DNA of 64,000 bases from Flavobacterium ammoniigenes (GCF_020886055.1 NZ_AP025184.1:1674001-1738000); one strand, 5' to 3'. Positions 24,613 to 34,926 are shown, counted from the first letter of the stretch. The notes: a model not told the origin generated them from the letters alone. Program-made: numbers and translations.

Positions 24613-26268
24613 ATGATCTACCCCAAAATACCTTTAGCACAAAGTATCCTTGAGATTTTTTTAGCCAAAGGAATTACCAATATCATTATTTCACCAGGTT
24701 CGCGAAATGCGCCATTAACCATTGGTTTTGCTTCTAATCCTGCGTTTCAATGTTACAGTATTGCCGATGAACGTTCGGCTGGTTTTTTTGCTTTAGGAAT
24801 AGCGCAGCAAACTAAAAAAACCGTTGCTTTGGTTTGTACCTCAGGATCGGCTTTATTGAATTATTATCCTGCTATCGCGGAAGCATTTTATAGCCAAATT
24901 CCGTTAATCGTGCTTTCTGCAGACCGTCCTCAAAGCAAGATTGATATTGGCGACGGCCAAACCATTCGTCAAGAAAATGTGTTTGCTAATCATTCTTTGT
25001 TCAATGCTAATTTGCAGGAAGGTACTAGTTTAGAAAACGATCAAAAAATAAACGAAGCTTTGAATTGGGCTTTCACCAAAAAGGGACCAGTGCATATTAA
25101 TGCGCCATTTGAAGAACCTTTGTATGAAACGGTTTCTGAACTTGCTGTGCAATCTTATGTGTCTCCTTCGATAGAAACTACTGCGATAGTAGGCGACTTA
25201 AGTTCGTTTGCCACTATTTGGAACCAAGCTTCCCGAAAAATGATATTAGTTGGCGTCAATGAACCCAATGCAATTGATTCCAAAACAATTGATTTTTTAG
25301 CCAGTGATGAATCAGTTTCGGTTTGGACTGAAACCACTTCAAACTTACATCATTCTAGTTTTATTACGAATATTGATACCATAATTACGCCAATTACTAC
25401 CTCAGATTTTGAGAATTTTCAACCTGAAATTCTTGTAACTTTTGGAGGAATGGTCGTATCAAAACGTATTAAAGCTTTCTTGCGAAAATACAAACCCAAA
25501 CACCATTGGCATATAGATTCGTTACGTGCGTATGATACTTTTGGCGCATTGAATCAGCATTTTGAAATGGATCCGCAATTGTTTTTTGATCACTTCATTC
25601 CATTAATAAAGGTTGTTGAGAGTGATTATTCGCAACAATTAATTGAAATCAAATCCACACGAAAACTAAAGCATGATGCCTATTTGGCTTCTGTTCCATT
25701 TTCTGATTTTACTGTTTTTGATACAATTATGCCAAAAATTCCTAAGCATAGCCAATTGCAAATTGGGAATAGTTCGGCCATTCGTTATGCGCAATTAATT
25801 CCAATTGACGCTTCAATTGAAGTCTATTGCAATAGAGGGACTAGCGGAATTGACGGCTGTACTTCAACAGCTATTGGTGCGGCTGTTGCCAATGGAAAAC
25901 CAACTACTTTCATTACAGGTGATATTGGATTTTTGTATGATACCAACGCGCTTTGGAACAATTATATTCCGAAGAATTTTAAAATTATTCTAATCAACAA
26001 TGGGGGTGGAGGTATTTTTAGAATTCTTCCAGGACATGAAGAAACTCCTGTATTCAATACTTTTTTCGAAACCTCGCATTGTCATACAGCGGAACATTTA
26101 GCAAAAATGTATGGCTTCAATTATAGCATAGCAAGTGATGAAAATACTTTAGAGCAAACGTTAAAGGATTTCTATTCCAATAATGATCAACCTCAACTAT
26201 TAGAGATATTCACACCCACTCGGAAAAACGATTCGATTTTACTGAATTATTTTAAGAATTTAACATAA
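24613..26268 (+). CDS. menD: SEPHCHC synthase, menaquinone biosynthesis
   Basis: MenD is the thiamine-diphosphate enzyme that joins isochorismate and 2-oxoglutarate. The 551-residue protein has the N-terminal ISPGSRNAPLTIGF motif, the catalytic-site glutamate in the ADERSAGFFALG segment, and the ThDP-Mg binding GDIGFLYDTNALWNN...NNGGGGIFRILPG block near residues 435-475. Length matches the family. No other men genes lie next to it. It supplies the menaquinone pathway used by respiring Bacteroidota. Confidence 0.95.
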   Translation: MIYPKIPLAQSILEIFLAKGITNIIISPGSRNAPLTIGFASNPAFQCYSIADERSAGFFALGIAQQTKKTVALVCTSGSALLNYYPAIAEAFYSQIPLIVLSADRPQSKIDIGDGQTIRQENVFANHSLFNANLQEGTSLENDQKINEALNWAFTKKGPVHINAPFEEPLYETVSELAVQSYVSPSIETTAIVGDLSSFATIWNQASRKMILVGVNEPNAIDSKTIDFLASDESVSVWTETTSNLHHSSFITNIDTIITPITTSDFENFQPEILVTFGGMVVSKRIKAFLRKYKPKHHWHIDSLRAYDTFGALNQHFEMDPQLFFDHFIPLIKVVESDYSQQLIEIKSTRKLKHDAYLASVPFSDFTVFDTIMPKIPKHSQLQIGNSSAIRYAQLIPIDASIEVYCNRGTSGIDGCTSTAIGAAVANGKPTTFITGDIGFLYDTNALWNNYIPKNFKIILINNGGGGIFRILPGHEETPVFNTFFETSHCHTAEHLAKMYGFNYSIASDENTLEQTLKDFYSNNDQPQLLEIFTPTRKNDSILLNYFKNLT

Positions 26269-26300
26269 AAAAGGAGTTCAATTATTGAACTCCTTTTAAT
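26267..26300. terminator. bidirectional terminator
   Basis: AAAAGGAGTTCAA with TTGAACTCCTTTT and a three-base loop lies between the convergent menD and M28 genes. Confidence 0.88.
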
Positions 26301-26301
26301 T

Positions 26302-27654
26302 TTACTTTACTGGAACAGGAAAGACGGGTAAACTTGCATGTCCCAATTCATTTACCGATTGTATAGCAAACAAATAATTGTCTTTTGAATAGGGAATTGT
26401 TACTGTCGTATCTTTCACAAAAATTGTTTTTTCCCAATGGGAAGCAGCAGTTTCACGAATTAAAACTTGGTAACCAAACACTGGTTTCCCTTCCGGAGCC
26501 GACCAAACTAAGTCGGAGAAATTGGTTAACTCACTAATTTTAATTCCAACATTTTTTGGAGCTTTTGGTGACCAACCTAAATTACTCAAAGTAGCTAAGT
26601 TAGCGCCAGTTACTTTACGCATGTATTCAAAATCCATAAACTCTGGTAAATCGCCAAATTGCGTTCCTTTGTCCAAACGCACATCTTGATGTTGGTGATC
26701 GTAGTTTTCATTCATTTCGCAAAAGCGAATGGCAGTAAATCCATTTTGAGAAAACGGAGTATGATCTCCGCCACGAAGGAATCGGTCATTGCGGTAAACC
26801 AAATTAATATTCAATTGATCGATGTATTGACTTGTAGTAGTCTTAATATAACGAGCTAATAAACGTGATGGACTATCATTTTCTCGATTAATTGATTTTC
26901 GTACTTTGGCTTCAGCCTCAGTTTCCAGATAGGGAATCGCTTCACTAAATACACGTACATTTACATTATCACGTAAACCAGTTCCATTGGATAGACTATT
27001 GCCAATCATATCGTTATTCAACATGGCGATAATGTTCCAATTCTCTGCTTTGGCTTTTTCGGCTAAATGTTTAGCGCCATACAAACCTTGTTCTTCGCCC
27101 ACAACTGTTACAAAAATGATAGTAAACGGAAATTCTCTTTGGCTCATAATTCTACTGATTTCCAATACTGCTGCCACACCCGATCCGTCATCATTGGCAC
27201 CAGGTGCATCAATAGTAGCATTCATTACATCGGTGGCGCGAGAATCCAAGTGCCCACTAATGATTAAAACCCTATTATCCGTTGGATCAGTTCCTTTTAA
27301 AGTAGCCATCACATTTCCTAATTGGCTATCCACAGCGATTCTTCTACCATCTGCTTTAATAGTGAAATAATCTATTTCAGCAGTTAATCTACCATTGGAA
27401 TTTTTAGCATATTTGTCAAATTCCGATTTTACCCAACGTTGTGCTGCTCCAATACCTCGACTATTACTTTTGGTATCGCTAAGTGTATGGCGAGTACCAA
27501 ATGAAACTAGTTTTCGAACTGTATTTTCCATATTGGTTGCGCTCACTTCGGCAACCATTTTTTTAATTTCAGGATCGCTTACAGTAGATTGAGTATGGCT
27601 AATTTGGGAGGTGAAAAGAAAAAAAGTTGCAAGCCAAAAAGAAGTAATTTTCAT
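26302..27654 (-). CDS. secreted M28 family metallopeptidase with fibronectin-like tail
   Basis: A 450-residue exported zinc aminopeptidase. After a signal peptide (LATFFLFTSQISHTQ) the M28 domain shows its zinc ligands in SGHLDSR, GANDDGSGVAA, VGEEQGLYGA, NNDMIGN and, near residue 300, the GGDHTPFSQNG segment. Residues about 360-450 form a fibronectin type III-like domain with NFSDLVWSAPEGKPVFGYQV. It probably degrades peptides in the periplasm or outside the cell. It is followed only by the terminator. Confidence 0.92.
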   Translation of the reverse strand: MKITSFWLATFFLFTSQISHTQSTVSDPEIKKMVAEVSATNMENTVRKLVSFGTRHTLSDTKSNSRGIGAAQRWVKSEFDKYAKNSNGRLTAEIDYFTIKADGRRIAVDSQLGNVMATLKGTDPTDNRVLIISGHLDSRATDVMNATIDAPGANDDGSGVAAVLEISRIMSQREFPFTIIFVTVVGEEQGLYGAKHLAEKAKAENWNIIAMLNNDMIGNSLSNGTGLRDNVNVRVFSEAIPYLETEAEAKVRKSINRENDSPSRLLARYIKTTTSQYIDQLNINLVYRNDRFLRGGDHTPFSQNGFTAIRFCEMNENYDHQHQDVRLDKGTQFGDLPEFMDFEYMRKVTGANLATLSNLGWSPKAPKNVGIKISELTNFSDLVWSAPEGKPVFGYQVLIRETAASHWEKTIFVKDTTVTIPYSKDNYLFAIQSVNELGHASLPVFPVPVK

Positions 27655-27695
27655 AAATTCAGTGGTTTAGTTTTTTCAAATTTAGCGAATCAGTT

Positions 27696-28565
27696 TTAGT
27701 TATTTGGTTTTATGAATTCAATTATTTTTTGAATTACTGAAGCGTCTCCCAATATTTTTCGGTGTCCTAACCCTTGGGTGAGCAGTATTTCACCGTTTTT
27801 CACATGCTTATGAATATTAATTCCCGCTTTTACGGGAACTTCATAATCATGTTCGTCATGAATAACTAAAATTGGTAAATCTATAGTAGCAGCCGCTTTA
27901 AAAGCCGAATAATTATCCATTGCCTCTTTGTATTTGTTTTCAAAATAATCGCGCAATTTCAAGCTTATGAGTGGTTGTAATTGTAATTTTTTGATAAAAT
28001 CATCTATTATATCTTGTACGATATCACCGCTACCAATCACTATAATCTTGTTTGTATGAAATCCTGATTTAACGGCATTCAGCACCGCCATTCCACCCAA
28101 TGAGTGTCCAATTGCAATTTCGAATGGACCAAACTGCTTTTCTAATTCAAAGATTGAGGCTATAAACTCTAGCATAATACTCGAATTTCCAGGCGATTTT
28201 CCGTGAGCTGGCGCATCAAAACTTATAGTGGCATATCCTTCCTTAAGCAAGGCATCGGCTATTTTAAAAAGCTGGGTACCTCTTCCAGACCAACCGTGAA
28301 CTAACAGTACCTTTTTGTCACTGTTTCCATATTGATATACCATTATCGATTTCTCAATAGAGGGTACCTTAATCAATTGTTGGGTACTATTAGTATCCAT
28401 TTCCAATTCTCGCTTTGGAATTTTGTGTTTGATGGGAGTGGTGAATAATTTTGCGGCATATAATACTACCGCTTTAGTTGAAATAAGGTTTAAAAACTGT
28501 CCAGTTCTTACAATAATTTTAGGAATTGGTAGTGGATCTAGTTTTTTATTTTTTTTCTTAGTCAT
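27696..28565 (-). CDS. alpha/beta hydrolase
   Basis: A 289-residue protein with an alpha/beta-hydrolase fold. LLVHGWSGRGTQ is the oxyanion-hole region, the nucleophile is the serine in IGHSLGGMAV, the acid lies in VIHDEHDYEVP, and the catalytic histidine in QGLGHRKIL. The first 80 residues are basic and include a hydrophobic patch but no clear signal sequence. The substrate is unknown. It lies about 40 bp upstream of the M28 gene on the same strand. Confidence 0.87.
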   Translation of the reverse strand: MTKKKNKKLDPLPIPKIIVRTGQFLNLISTKAVVLYAAKLFTTPIKHKIPKRELEMDTNSTQQLIKVPSIEKSIMVYQYGNSDKKVLLVHGWSGRGTQLFKIADALLKEGYATISFDAPAHGKSPGNSSIMLEFIASIFELEKQFGPFEIAIGHSLGGMAVLNAVKSGFHTNKIIVIGSGDIVQDIIDDFIKKLQLQPLISLKLRDYFENKYKEAMDNYSAFKAAATIDLPILVIHDEHDYEVPVKAGINIHKHVKNGEILLTQGLGHRKILGDASVIQKIIEFIKPNN

Positions 28566-28685
28566 GATTAATTAATGTGAGTTCTAAAGTAGTTGTTTTT
28601 TTTCAATTGAATCGTGCTCTAATTATAAACTTTTATACATACTAACTAAAAAATAAATAAATTAGCCATCTAAACAAATTTGATT

Positions 28686-30011
28686 ATGGCAGATTTACCA
28701 AAAGGAAATAATAAATTATTGAATGCTTGGGCATTTTACGATTGGGCTAATTCCGTATATTCATTAGTAATTTCCTCAGCGGTTTTTCCAATTTTTTACG
28801 AGGCTCTTTTTTCTGAACGCAGTCATTATATATCTGTATTCGGATTTTCGCTAAAAAATTCGGCTTTAATTAGTTTTGTTACCGCTTTTGCCTTTTTGGT
28901 AGTGGCATTTATTTCACCGATTCTTTCTGGAATTTCCGATTATGTGGGGAACAAAAAATCCTTTATGAAGTTCTTTTGTTATTTGGGCGCTTTGTCTTGT
29001 ATTGGATTGTATTGGTTTAGCCTTGATAATTTATATCTCGGATTAGTTTTTTACTTTTTAGGATTAGTAGGTTTTTGGGGTAGTTGGGTTTTTTATAATT
29101 CGTATTTACCAGATATCGCTTTTCCAAATCAACAGGATGCTATTAGTGCCAAAGGCTTTTCATACGGCTATGTTGGTAGTGTAATTTTGTTAATCGTTAA
29201 TCTAGCAATGATCATGATCCCAGATGTTTTCGGAATCTCGGGAACAAAAGGAGAAGCAGCGATGAAAGCCATGCGCTATTCTTTTGGTATGGTCGGAATT
29301 TGGTGGATTTTATTCAGTCAATATACCTATTATTATTTGCCGAAAGGAAATAAAATTGTAGCTGCTAATTTGAAAAAGCATATTCTATTTAATGGATTTA
29401 AAGAATTGAAAAAAGTATGGTATTTATTAGCTGAAAATAGTACCTTAAAAAGGTATTTAGCTAGTTTCTTTGTTTACAGTATGGCTGTGCAAACAGTGAT
29501 GTTAATTGCTACTTATTTTGGAGCTCAAGAAATTCAATGGGCTTCCCAAAGCGAAAGTACCACGGGATTAATCATTTGTATTTTATTGATTCAATTAGTT
29601 GCTATAGTAGGGGCTACGTTTACATCGAAAGCCTCTGCCAAATACGGTAATATTCCCACCTTGATGGCTATTAATGCATTTTGGATTTTATTGTGCGCGA
29701 TGGCTTATTTTATCACTTTACCTATTCATTTTTATGTCATGGCAGGTTTAGTAGGTTTGGTTATGGGAGGTATTCAAGCGCTTTCGCGTTCCACTTATTC
29801 AAAATTACTTCCGGACACTGAAGACACGGCTTCTTTTTTTAGTTTTTATGATGTAGCTGAGAAAATTGGAATCGTAATTGGAATGTGTGTGTATGGTATT
29901 ATTGATCAAATTACCGGTAGTCCGCGATTTGCGATTGTGTTTTTAGGACTCTTCTTTGTAATTGGTCTTATTTTATTGCGTCGTGTTCCAAAAACGGCAG
30001 AATTGGAATAA
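28686..30011 (+). CDS. MFS transporter, UMF1/Atg22-like
   Basis: A 441-residue membrane protein with about 12 helices. I use the ATG at 28686 (MADLPKGNNKLLNAWAFYDW); a TTG two codons earlier is less likely. The AWAFYDWANSVYSLVISSAVFP segment is characteristic of the UMF1 family, as is the GSWVFYNSYLPDIAFPNQQD block. Yeast Atg22 exports amino acids from the vacuole; bacterial members are uncharacterised. It precedes lon by 130 bp. Confidence 0.9.
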   Translation: MADLPKGNNKLLNAWAFYDWANSVYSLVISSAVFPIFYEALFSERSHYISVFGFSLKNSALISFVTAFAFLVVAFISPILSGISDYVGNKKSFMKFFCYLGALSCIGLYWFSLDNLYLGLVFYFLGLVGFWGSWVFYNSYLPDIAFPNQQDAISAKGFSYGYVGSVILLIVNLAMIMIPDVFGISGTKGEAAMKAMRYSFGMVGIWWILFSQYTYYYLPKGNKIVAANLKKHILFNGFKELKKVWYLLAENSTLKRYLASFFVYSMAVQTVMLIATYFGAQEIQWASQSESTTGLIICILLIQLVAIVGATFTSKASAKYGNIPTLMAINAFWILLCAMAYFITLPIHFYVMAGLVGLVMGGIQALSRSTYSKLLPDTEDTASFFSFYDVAEKIGIVIGMCVYGIIDQITGSPRFAIVFLGLFFVIGLILLRRVPKTAELE

Positions 30012-30141
30012 TCATTCCTTTATCTAATTCTATTTTGGCATAAAGATTGACTAATAAGGGGTTGGTCTCGAGAACTGCTTTGCGCATTGTTTAGGCCGAT
30101 AGAATTTCAAAAATTAATGACAAAACGACTTATTATAATTT

Positions 30142-32595
30142 ATGTCAAATCATAAAATACTCACAATTGACAATCTGTCACTTCAAGAATTTGATTCAGA
30201 AGCTGAATTAATCCCGTTATTGACTCCGGAAGATGAGGAGGAAATGAACAATGAAGAATTGCCGGAATCCTTACCCATTTTGCCATTGCGCAATATGGTC
30301 TTGTTTCCAGGTGTGGTTATTCCCATTACTGCGGGACGAGACAAATCAATTAAATTGATCAATGATGCGAACGCATCGGGAAAAAATATTGGTGTAGTTG
30401 CACAAAAAAATGAAGAAGACGAAGATCCAACAAAAGATGACATTCATACTGTTGGAACCGTAGCTCGAATTTTGCGTGTTCTCAAAATGCCTGATGGCAA
30501 TATTACTATAATTTTACAAGGAAAAAAACGTTTCGAAATTGAAGAAGTAGTTTCAGAAGAGCCTTACATTACTGCAACCGTAAAAGAAGTTCCTGAAAAA
30601 CGTCCTAAAAAGAACGATACCGAATTCAATGCAATCATTGATTCTCTAAAAGAATTAGCAGTTAAGATCATTCAAGAAAGTCCTAATTTGCCTAGCGAAG
30701 CTACCTTTGCTATCAAAAATATTGAAAGCAAATCTTTCTTGGTGAATTTTGTTTCTTCCAATATGAACCTTTCGGTAAAAGAGAAACAAGATTTGTTGAA
30801 AATCAATAATCTGAAAGATCGTGCTTTGGAAACTTTACGTTTTATGAATGTAGAGTTGCAAAAATTGGAATTGAAAAACGACATTCAATCTAAAGTACGT
30901 TTTGATTTAGACCAACAACAACGCGAATATTTTCTGCACCAACAAATGAAAACCATTCAAGAAGAATTGGGTGGCGTTTCTCATGAAGAAGAGTTTGACG
31001 AAATGAGTCAGCGTGCCAAAACTAAAAAGTGGGACGAAACTACACAAAAGCATTTCGAAAAAGAATTGTCAAAATTGCGAAGAATGAATCCGCAAGCGCC
31101 TGATTTCAGTATTCAAAGAAACTATTTGGATTTGTTTTTGGACTTGCCTTGGAATGAATTCTCAGAAGATAATTTCGATTTAAAACATGCTCAAAAAATT
31201 CTAGATCGTGATCATTTTGGTTTGGAAGATGTGAAGAAACGAATGATTGAACACTTGGCAGTATTAAAATTACGCAAGGATATGAAGTCACCAATTATCT
31301 GTTTAACAGGACCTCCGGGTGTAGGAAAAACCTCTATTGGACGTTCCATTGCAGAAGCCTTGGGTAGAAAATATGTTCGAATTTCTTTGGGTGGATTACG
31401 TGATGAAGCAGAGATTCGCGGACATAGAAAAACGTATATCGGAGCTTTACCAGGACGAATTATTCAAAGTTTGAAAAAAGCAGGTACATCCAATCCTGTT
31501 TTTGTTCTGGATGAAATTGATAAATTATCCAACAGTCATAGCGGTGATCCATCTTCGGCATTATTAGAAGTATTGGATCCGGAACAAAACAATTCATTTT
31601 ATGATAATTTCCTTGAAATGGGATACGATTTATCAAAAGTGATGTTTATTGCGACGTCTAATAATATGAGTACCATTCAACCTGCTTTGCGAGACAGAAT
31701 GGAAGTAATCAAAATGTCGGGCTATACGATTGAAGAGAAAGTAGAGATTGCGCGTCAGCATTTATTTCCAAGGCAATTAAAAGAACACGGATTGACGTCT
31801 AAAGACTTGACGATTGGTAAAAAACAATTGGAAAAAATTGTAGAAGGCTATACGCGTGAATCTGGCGTTCGTGGATTGGAAAACAAATTAGCACAAGTCA
31901 TCCGAAATGCTGCTAAATCAGTTGCGATGGAGGAGGAGTACAATAAAAAAGTTACGGATGCAGATATCGTAAATGTATTGGGCGTTCCAAGATTGGAAAG
32001 AGACAAATACGAAAGCAATGATGTAGCAGGAGTAGTTATTGGATTAGCTTGGACCAGTGTTGGAGGTGATATTTTATTTATTGAATCCTTACTTTCTCCA
32101 GGAAAAGGAACGATGACGATTACAGGTAATTTAGGTACGGTAATGAAAGAATCGGCTACGATTGCTTTGGAGTTTATCAAAGCCAATTCGGCATCCATGG
32201 GATTGAATTCAGACCTTTTAAATAAATACAACATTCATTTACACGTACCAGAAGGGGCGACGCCAAAAGACGGACCAAGTGCTGGTATTGCCATGTTGAC
32301 CTCTTTAGTTTCTTTGCTTACGCAAAAAAGAGTAAAGAAAAATTTAGCCATGACTGGAGAAATTACCTTGAGAGGAAAAGTATTACCAGTGGGCGGAATT
32401 AAAGAAAAAATATTAGCAGCAAAAAGAGCCAATATTAAGGAGATTATTTTATGTCATGAAAATAAAAGTGACATTGACGAAATTAAACCAGAATATCTCG
32501 AAGGACTTACGTTTCATTATGTAAAAGAAATGAGCGAAGTATTGCAAATTGCGATCACAGAGCAGAAAGTCAAAAATGCGAAGAAGTTAGACTAA
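30142..32595 (+). CDS. lon: ATP-dependent protease La
   Basis: Lon degrades misfolded and regulatory proteins in the cytoplasm. The 817-residue protein has the N-terminal LAN domain (from about residue 45, LPILPLRNMVLFPG), the AAA+ module with Walker A GPPGVGKTS beginning at about residue 390 and Walker B VFVLDEIDKL, and the C-terminal Ser-Lys protease domain (Ser713 in DGPSAG, Lys754 in GGIKEK). The short acidic N-terminal extension (DEEEMNNEELPES) is usual in Flavobacteriaceae. It is preceded by a 130-bp leader region with the palindrome TCTCGAGA. Confidence 0.96.
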   Translation: MSNHKILTIDNLSLQEFDSEAELIPLLTPEDEEEMNNEELPESLPILPLRNMVLFPGVVIPITAGRDKSIKLINDANASGKNIGVVAQKNEEDEDPTKDDIHTVGTVARILRVLKMPDGNITIILQGKKRFEIEEVVSEEPYITATVKEVPEKRPKKNDTEFNAIIDSLKELAVKIIQESPNLPSEATFAIKNIESKSFLVNFVSSNMNLSVKEKQDLLKINNLKDRALETLRFMNVELQKLELKNDIQSKVRFDLDQQQREYFLHQQMKTIQEELGGVSHEEEFDEMSQRAKTKKWDETTQKHFEKELSKLRRMNPQAPDFSIQRNYLDLFLDLPWNEFSEDNFDLKHAQKILDRDHFGLEDVKKRMIEHLAVLKLRKDMKSPIICLTGPPGVGKTSIGRSIAEALGRKYVRISLGGLRDEAEIRGHRKTYIGALPGRIIQSLKKAGTSNPVFVLDEIDKLSNSHSGDPSSALLEVLDPEQNNSFYDNFLEMGYDLSKVMFIATSNNMSTIQPALRDRMEVIKMSGYTIEEKVEIARQHLFPRQLKEHGLTSKDLTIGKKQLEKIVEGYTRESGVRGLENKLAQVIRNAAKSVAMEEEYNKKVTDADIVNVLGVPRLERDKYESNDVAGVVIGLAWTSVGGDILFIESLLSPGKGTMTITGNLGTVMKESATIALEFIKANSASMGLNSDLLNKYNIHLHVPEGATPKDGPSAGIAMLTSLVSLLTQKRVKKNLAMTGEITLRGKVLPVGGIKEKILAAKRANIKEIILCHENKSDIDEIKPEYLEGLTFHYVKEMSEVLQIAITEQKVKNAKKLD

Positions 32596-32621
32596 CCAAC
32601 TTTCAAGAGAATATTAATTCC

Positions 32622-32668
32622 AAATTCCAAACTGATAATTTTTCTGTTTTGGGGTTTGGAATTTTTCG
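32622..32668 (+). terminator. terminator after lon
   Basis: AAATTCCAAAC (32622-32632) with GTTTGGAATTT (32654-32664) makes an 11-bp stem with a 21-nt loop, followed by a T run. Confidence 0.65.
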
Positions 32669-32725
32669 TTTATTGTATTTATAATTTTATCTTCGCAACG
32701 CAAGCCTTAATTAAACAAATATATT

Positions 32726-33421
32726 TTGATAAATAAAATCACCATAGCCATTGATGGATTTTCTTCTACAGGAAAAAGTACCTTGGCTAAACAATTGGCC
32801 CAACAGTTGGGTTATATCTATGTGGATACTGGAGCGATGTACCGAGCTGTTGCTTTTTTTGCAATGCAAAACCAATATATTTCAATTGATTCTTTCAATA
32901 AAGTAGAATTGGTTAACCATTTAAAAAACATTAGTTTAGAATTTAAATTCAATAATGAATTAGGTTTTGCCGAAATGTACTTGAACGGACAGAATGTAGA
33001 AAAGGAAATACGTACTATTGAAGTCTCGGCTTATGTAAGTAAGGTGGCGGAAGTATCCGAAGTTCGGTCCAAATTAGTTGAGCAACAACAAGAAATGGGA
33101 AAAAATAAAGGCATCGTTATGGATGGACGCGATATTGGCACAGTTGTTTTTCCGGATGCTGAATTGAAGATTTTTATGACCGCGAGTGCTGCTACACGTG
33201 CGCAACGACGTTTTGACGAATTAGTTCAAAAAGGAGATGCGGTAACTTACGAAGAAGTATTGAAAAATGTTGAAGAACGAGATTATATCGATACCCATCG
33301 CAAGGATTCTCCACTAGTAATGGCTGAGGATGCAGTTGAAATTGACAATTCGCATTTGTCAAGGGAAGAGCAATTTCAAGTTGTTTTGGATTTAGTAAAT
33401 GCAATTATTGCAACCAATTAA
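32726..33421 (+). CDS. cmk: cytidylate kinase, probable TTG start
   Basis: Cmk phosphorylates CMP and dCMP. The 231-residue product has the P-loop GFSSTGKSTLAKQ at residues 11-23, YVDTGAMYRAVAF, MDGRDIGTVVFPDAELKIFMTA and the C-terminal LID region with DYIDTHRKDSPL. No ATG lies between an upstream in-frame TAA and the P-loop; the first internal ATG is past it. The TTG at 32726 gives the expected MINKITIAIDG-type start, so it is probably used, which suggests weak translation. The gene lies 130 bp after lon beyond a terminator. Confidence 0.93.
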   Translation: MINKITIAIDGFSSTGKSTLAKQLAQQLGYIYVDTGAMYRAVAFFAMQNQYISIDSFNKVELVNHLKNISLEFKFNNELGFAEMYLNGQNVEKEIRTIEVSAYVSKVAEVSEVRSKLVEQQQEMGKNKGIVMDGRDIGTVVFPDAELKIFMTASAATRAQRRFDELVQKGDAVTYEEVLKNVEERDYIDTHRKDSPLVMAEDAVEIDNSHLSREEQFQVVLDLVNAIIATN

Positions 33422-33486
33422 TTGGTTGCATATATCTTTTTTAATGTTAGATTTACAAATTATTTATTAGAATTAACACCACTATT

Positions 33487-34740
33487 ATGAGTATAAAATT
33501 GAGATTGACAGTCATGAGCTTTTTGCAGTTTTTTGTATGGGGCGCTTGGTTAATTACTGTTGCAAATTATTGGTTTGGTACAAAACATTGGGATGGAGCA
33601 CAATTTGGAGCCATATTTTCTACAATGGGAATTGCTTCTATTTTTATGCCTACACTTTGTGGTATTATTGCTGACCGATGGATTAATGCTGAAAAATTAT
33701 ATGGTGCCTTACATATCTTAGGAGGTTTAACTCTTTTTTATGTACCTCAGGTGACCAGTCCGACTGATTTTTTTTGGGTGATATTAGTAGCTATGATTTT
33801 TTATATGCCTACTATTGCTTTGTCCAATTCGGTGGCGTATAACGCTTTGAAAAAAGGGAATTTGGATGTCGTAAAAGATTTTCCACCTATCCGCGTTTGG
33901 GGAACAGTTGGTTTTATTGTTGCTATGTGGATTACCAATTTGACCGATAATAAAGCTAGCGAAAATCAATTTTATATTGCAGCTATTGCAGCTGTATTTT
34001 TAGGAGTTTACGCCTTTACCTTACCTAAATGTTTGCCAGAAGGCAAAACGACAGATAGTAAATCGTTTATTGATTTGATCGGATTGAGTTCTTTTAAATT
34101 ATTTGCTGATTATAAATTGGCCTTATTCTTTTTGTTTAGTATGTTTTTAGGAGCTGCGTTACAATTGACTAATGCGTATGGAGATGTATACTTAGATGAT
34201 TTTAAATTATTGCCTGAATATGCAGATTCATTAGTAGTAAAATATTCGACCATAATTATGTCGATTTCACAAATTTCAGAGACCTTATTCATTTTGGCTA
34301 TCCCGTTTTTCTTAAAACGTTTTGGAATTAAACAAGTTATGTTGTTTAGTATGATAGCTTGGGTGTTGCGTTTTGGCTTATTTGCATATGGAAACCCAGG
34401 TGATGGATTGTGGATGATTATTATGTCGTGTATTGTTTACGGAATGGCATTCGACTTTTTTAATATTTCAGGATCGCTATTTATTGAAACGTCAACAGAT
34501 TCAACCATACGTTCATCAGCACAAGGCTTGTTTATGATGATGACGAATGGTTTTGGAGCTATTTTTGGAAGTATTACAAGTGGCTATATCATAGAAAAAT
34601 ATTTTACGACTCCAGAAGGAAAAGACTGGCATATGATTTGGCTTACTTTCGCTATTTACGCCTTGGTCATTACGGTGGCTTTTGCTATATTCTTCAAACA
34701 CAAGCATAATCCTACTGAAATAGAGCAAGTTAGTCATTAA
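33487..34740 (+). CDS. MFS nucleoside transporter, NupG-like
   Basis: A 417-residue membrane protein of the nucleoside:H+ symporter family with about 12 helices. Landmarks include FLQFFVWGAWLITVANYWF at helix 1, GIIADRWINAEKLYG after helix 2, and PPIRVWGTVGFIVAMW. NupG and XapB transport purine and pyrimidine nucleosides; substrate here is inferred. It follows cmk by 65 bp, an agreeable nucleotide-salvage neighbour but without proof of a shared transcript. Confidence 0.88.
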   Translation: MSIKLRLTVMSFLQFFVWGAWLITVANYWFGTKHWDGAQFGAIFSTMGIASIFMPTLCGIIADRWINAEKLYGALHILGGLTLFYVPQVTSPTDFFWVILVAMIFYMPTIALSNSVAYNALKKGNLDVVKDFPPIRVWGTVGFIVAMWITNLTDNKASENQFYIAAIAAVFLGVYAFTLPKCLPEGKTTDSKSFIDLIGLSSFKLFADYKLALFFLFSMFLGAALQLTNAYGDVYLDDFKLLPEYADSLVVKYSTIIMSISQISETLFILAIPFFLKRFGIKQVMLFSMIAWVLRFGLFAYGNPGDGLWMIIMSCIVYGMAFDFFNISGSLFIETSTDSTIRSSAQGLFMMMTNGFGAIFGSITSGYIIEKYFTTPEGKDWHMIWLTFAIYALVITVAFAIFFKHKHNPTEIEQVSH

Positions 34741-34762
34741 GATTCACTTCCTGTTTATATTT

Positions 34763-34790
34763 AAAACCAAGACTTGTTCTTGGTTTTTTT
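34763..34790 (+). terminator. terminator after the NupG-like gene
   Basis: AAAACCAAGA with TCTTGGTTTT forms a 10-bp stem with a short loop and T tail. Confidence 0.85.
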
Positions 34791-34894
34791 ATGTTTAAAA
34801 GTCATGAAAAGAGAAGCGATTTCTATTTGCAATGTATAGTTTGTTATTCGTTCTGATTGTCAATGAATTAATCGGTAGTTTATCGTAAAATAAA

Positions 34895-34926
34895 TTTGAT
34901 AATTGAATAAAGTTGTTTTACCTTTG
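34895..34926 (+). promoter_or_regulatory. consensus promoter of rpsA
   Basis: TTTG (34895-34898), a 20-bp spacer and TACCTTTG (34919-34926) match the Bacteroidota housekeeping promoter at both elements. It predicts transcription starting near 34932 and a leader of about 115 nt. Confidence 0.75.

Noticed and set aside
26987..27370. 127-codon plus-strand open frame over the M28 gene
   Set aside because: Antisense shadow of an intact secreted peptidase with clear zinc ligands.
30012..30141. Heat-shock operator upstream of lon
   Set aside because: An 8-bp palindrome TCTCGAGA is visible, but it is too short and matches no CIRCE or HAIR pattern.
31848..32234. 128-codon minus-strand open frame over lon
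   Set aside because: Antisense of a conserved protease domain; no credible start or motif.
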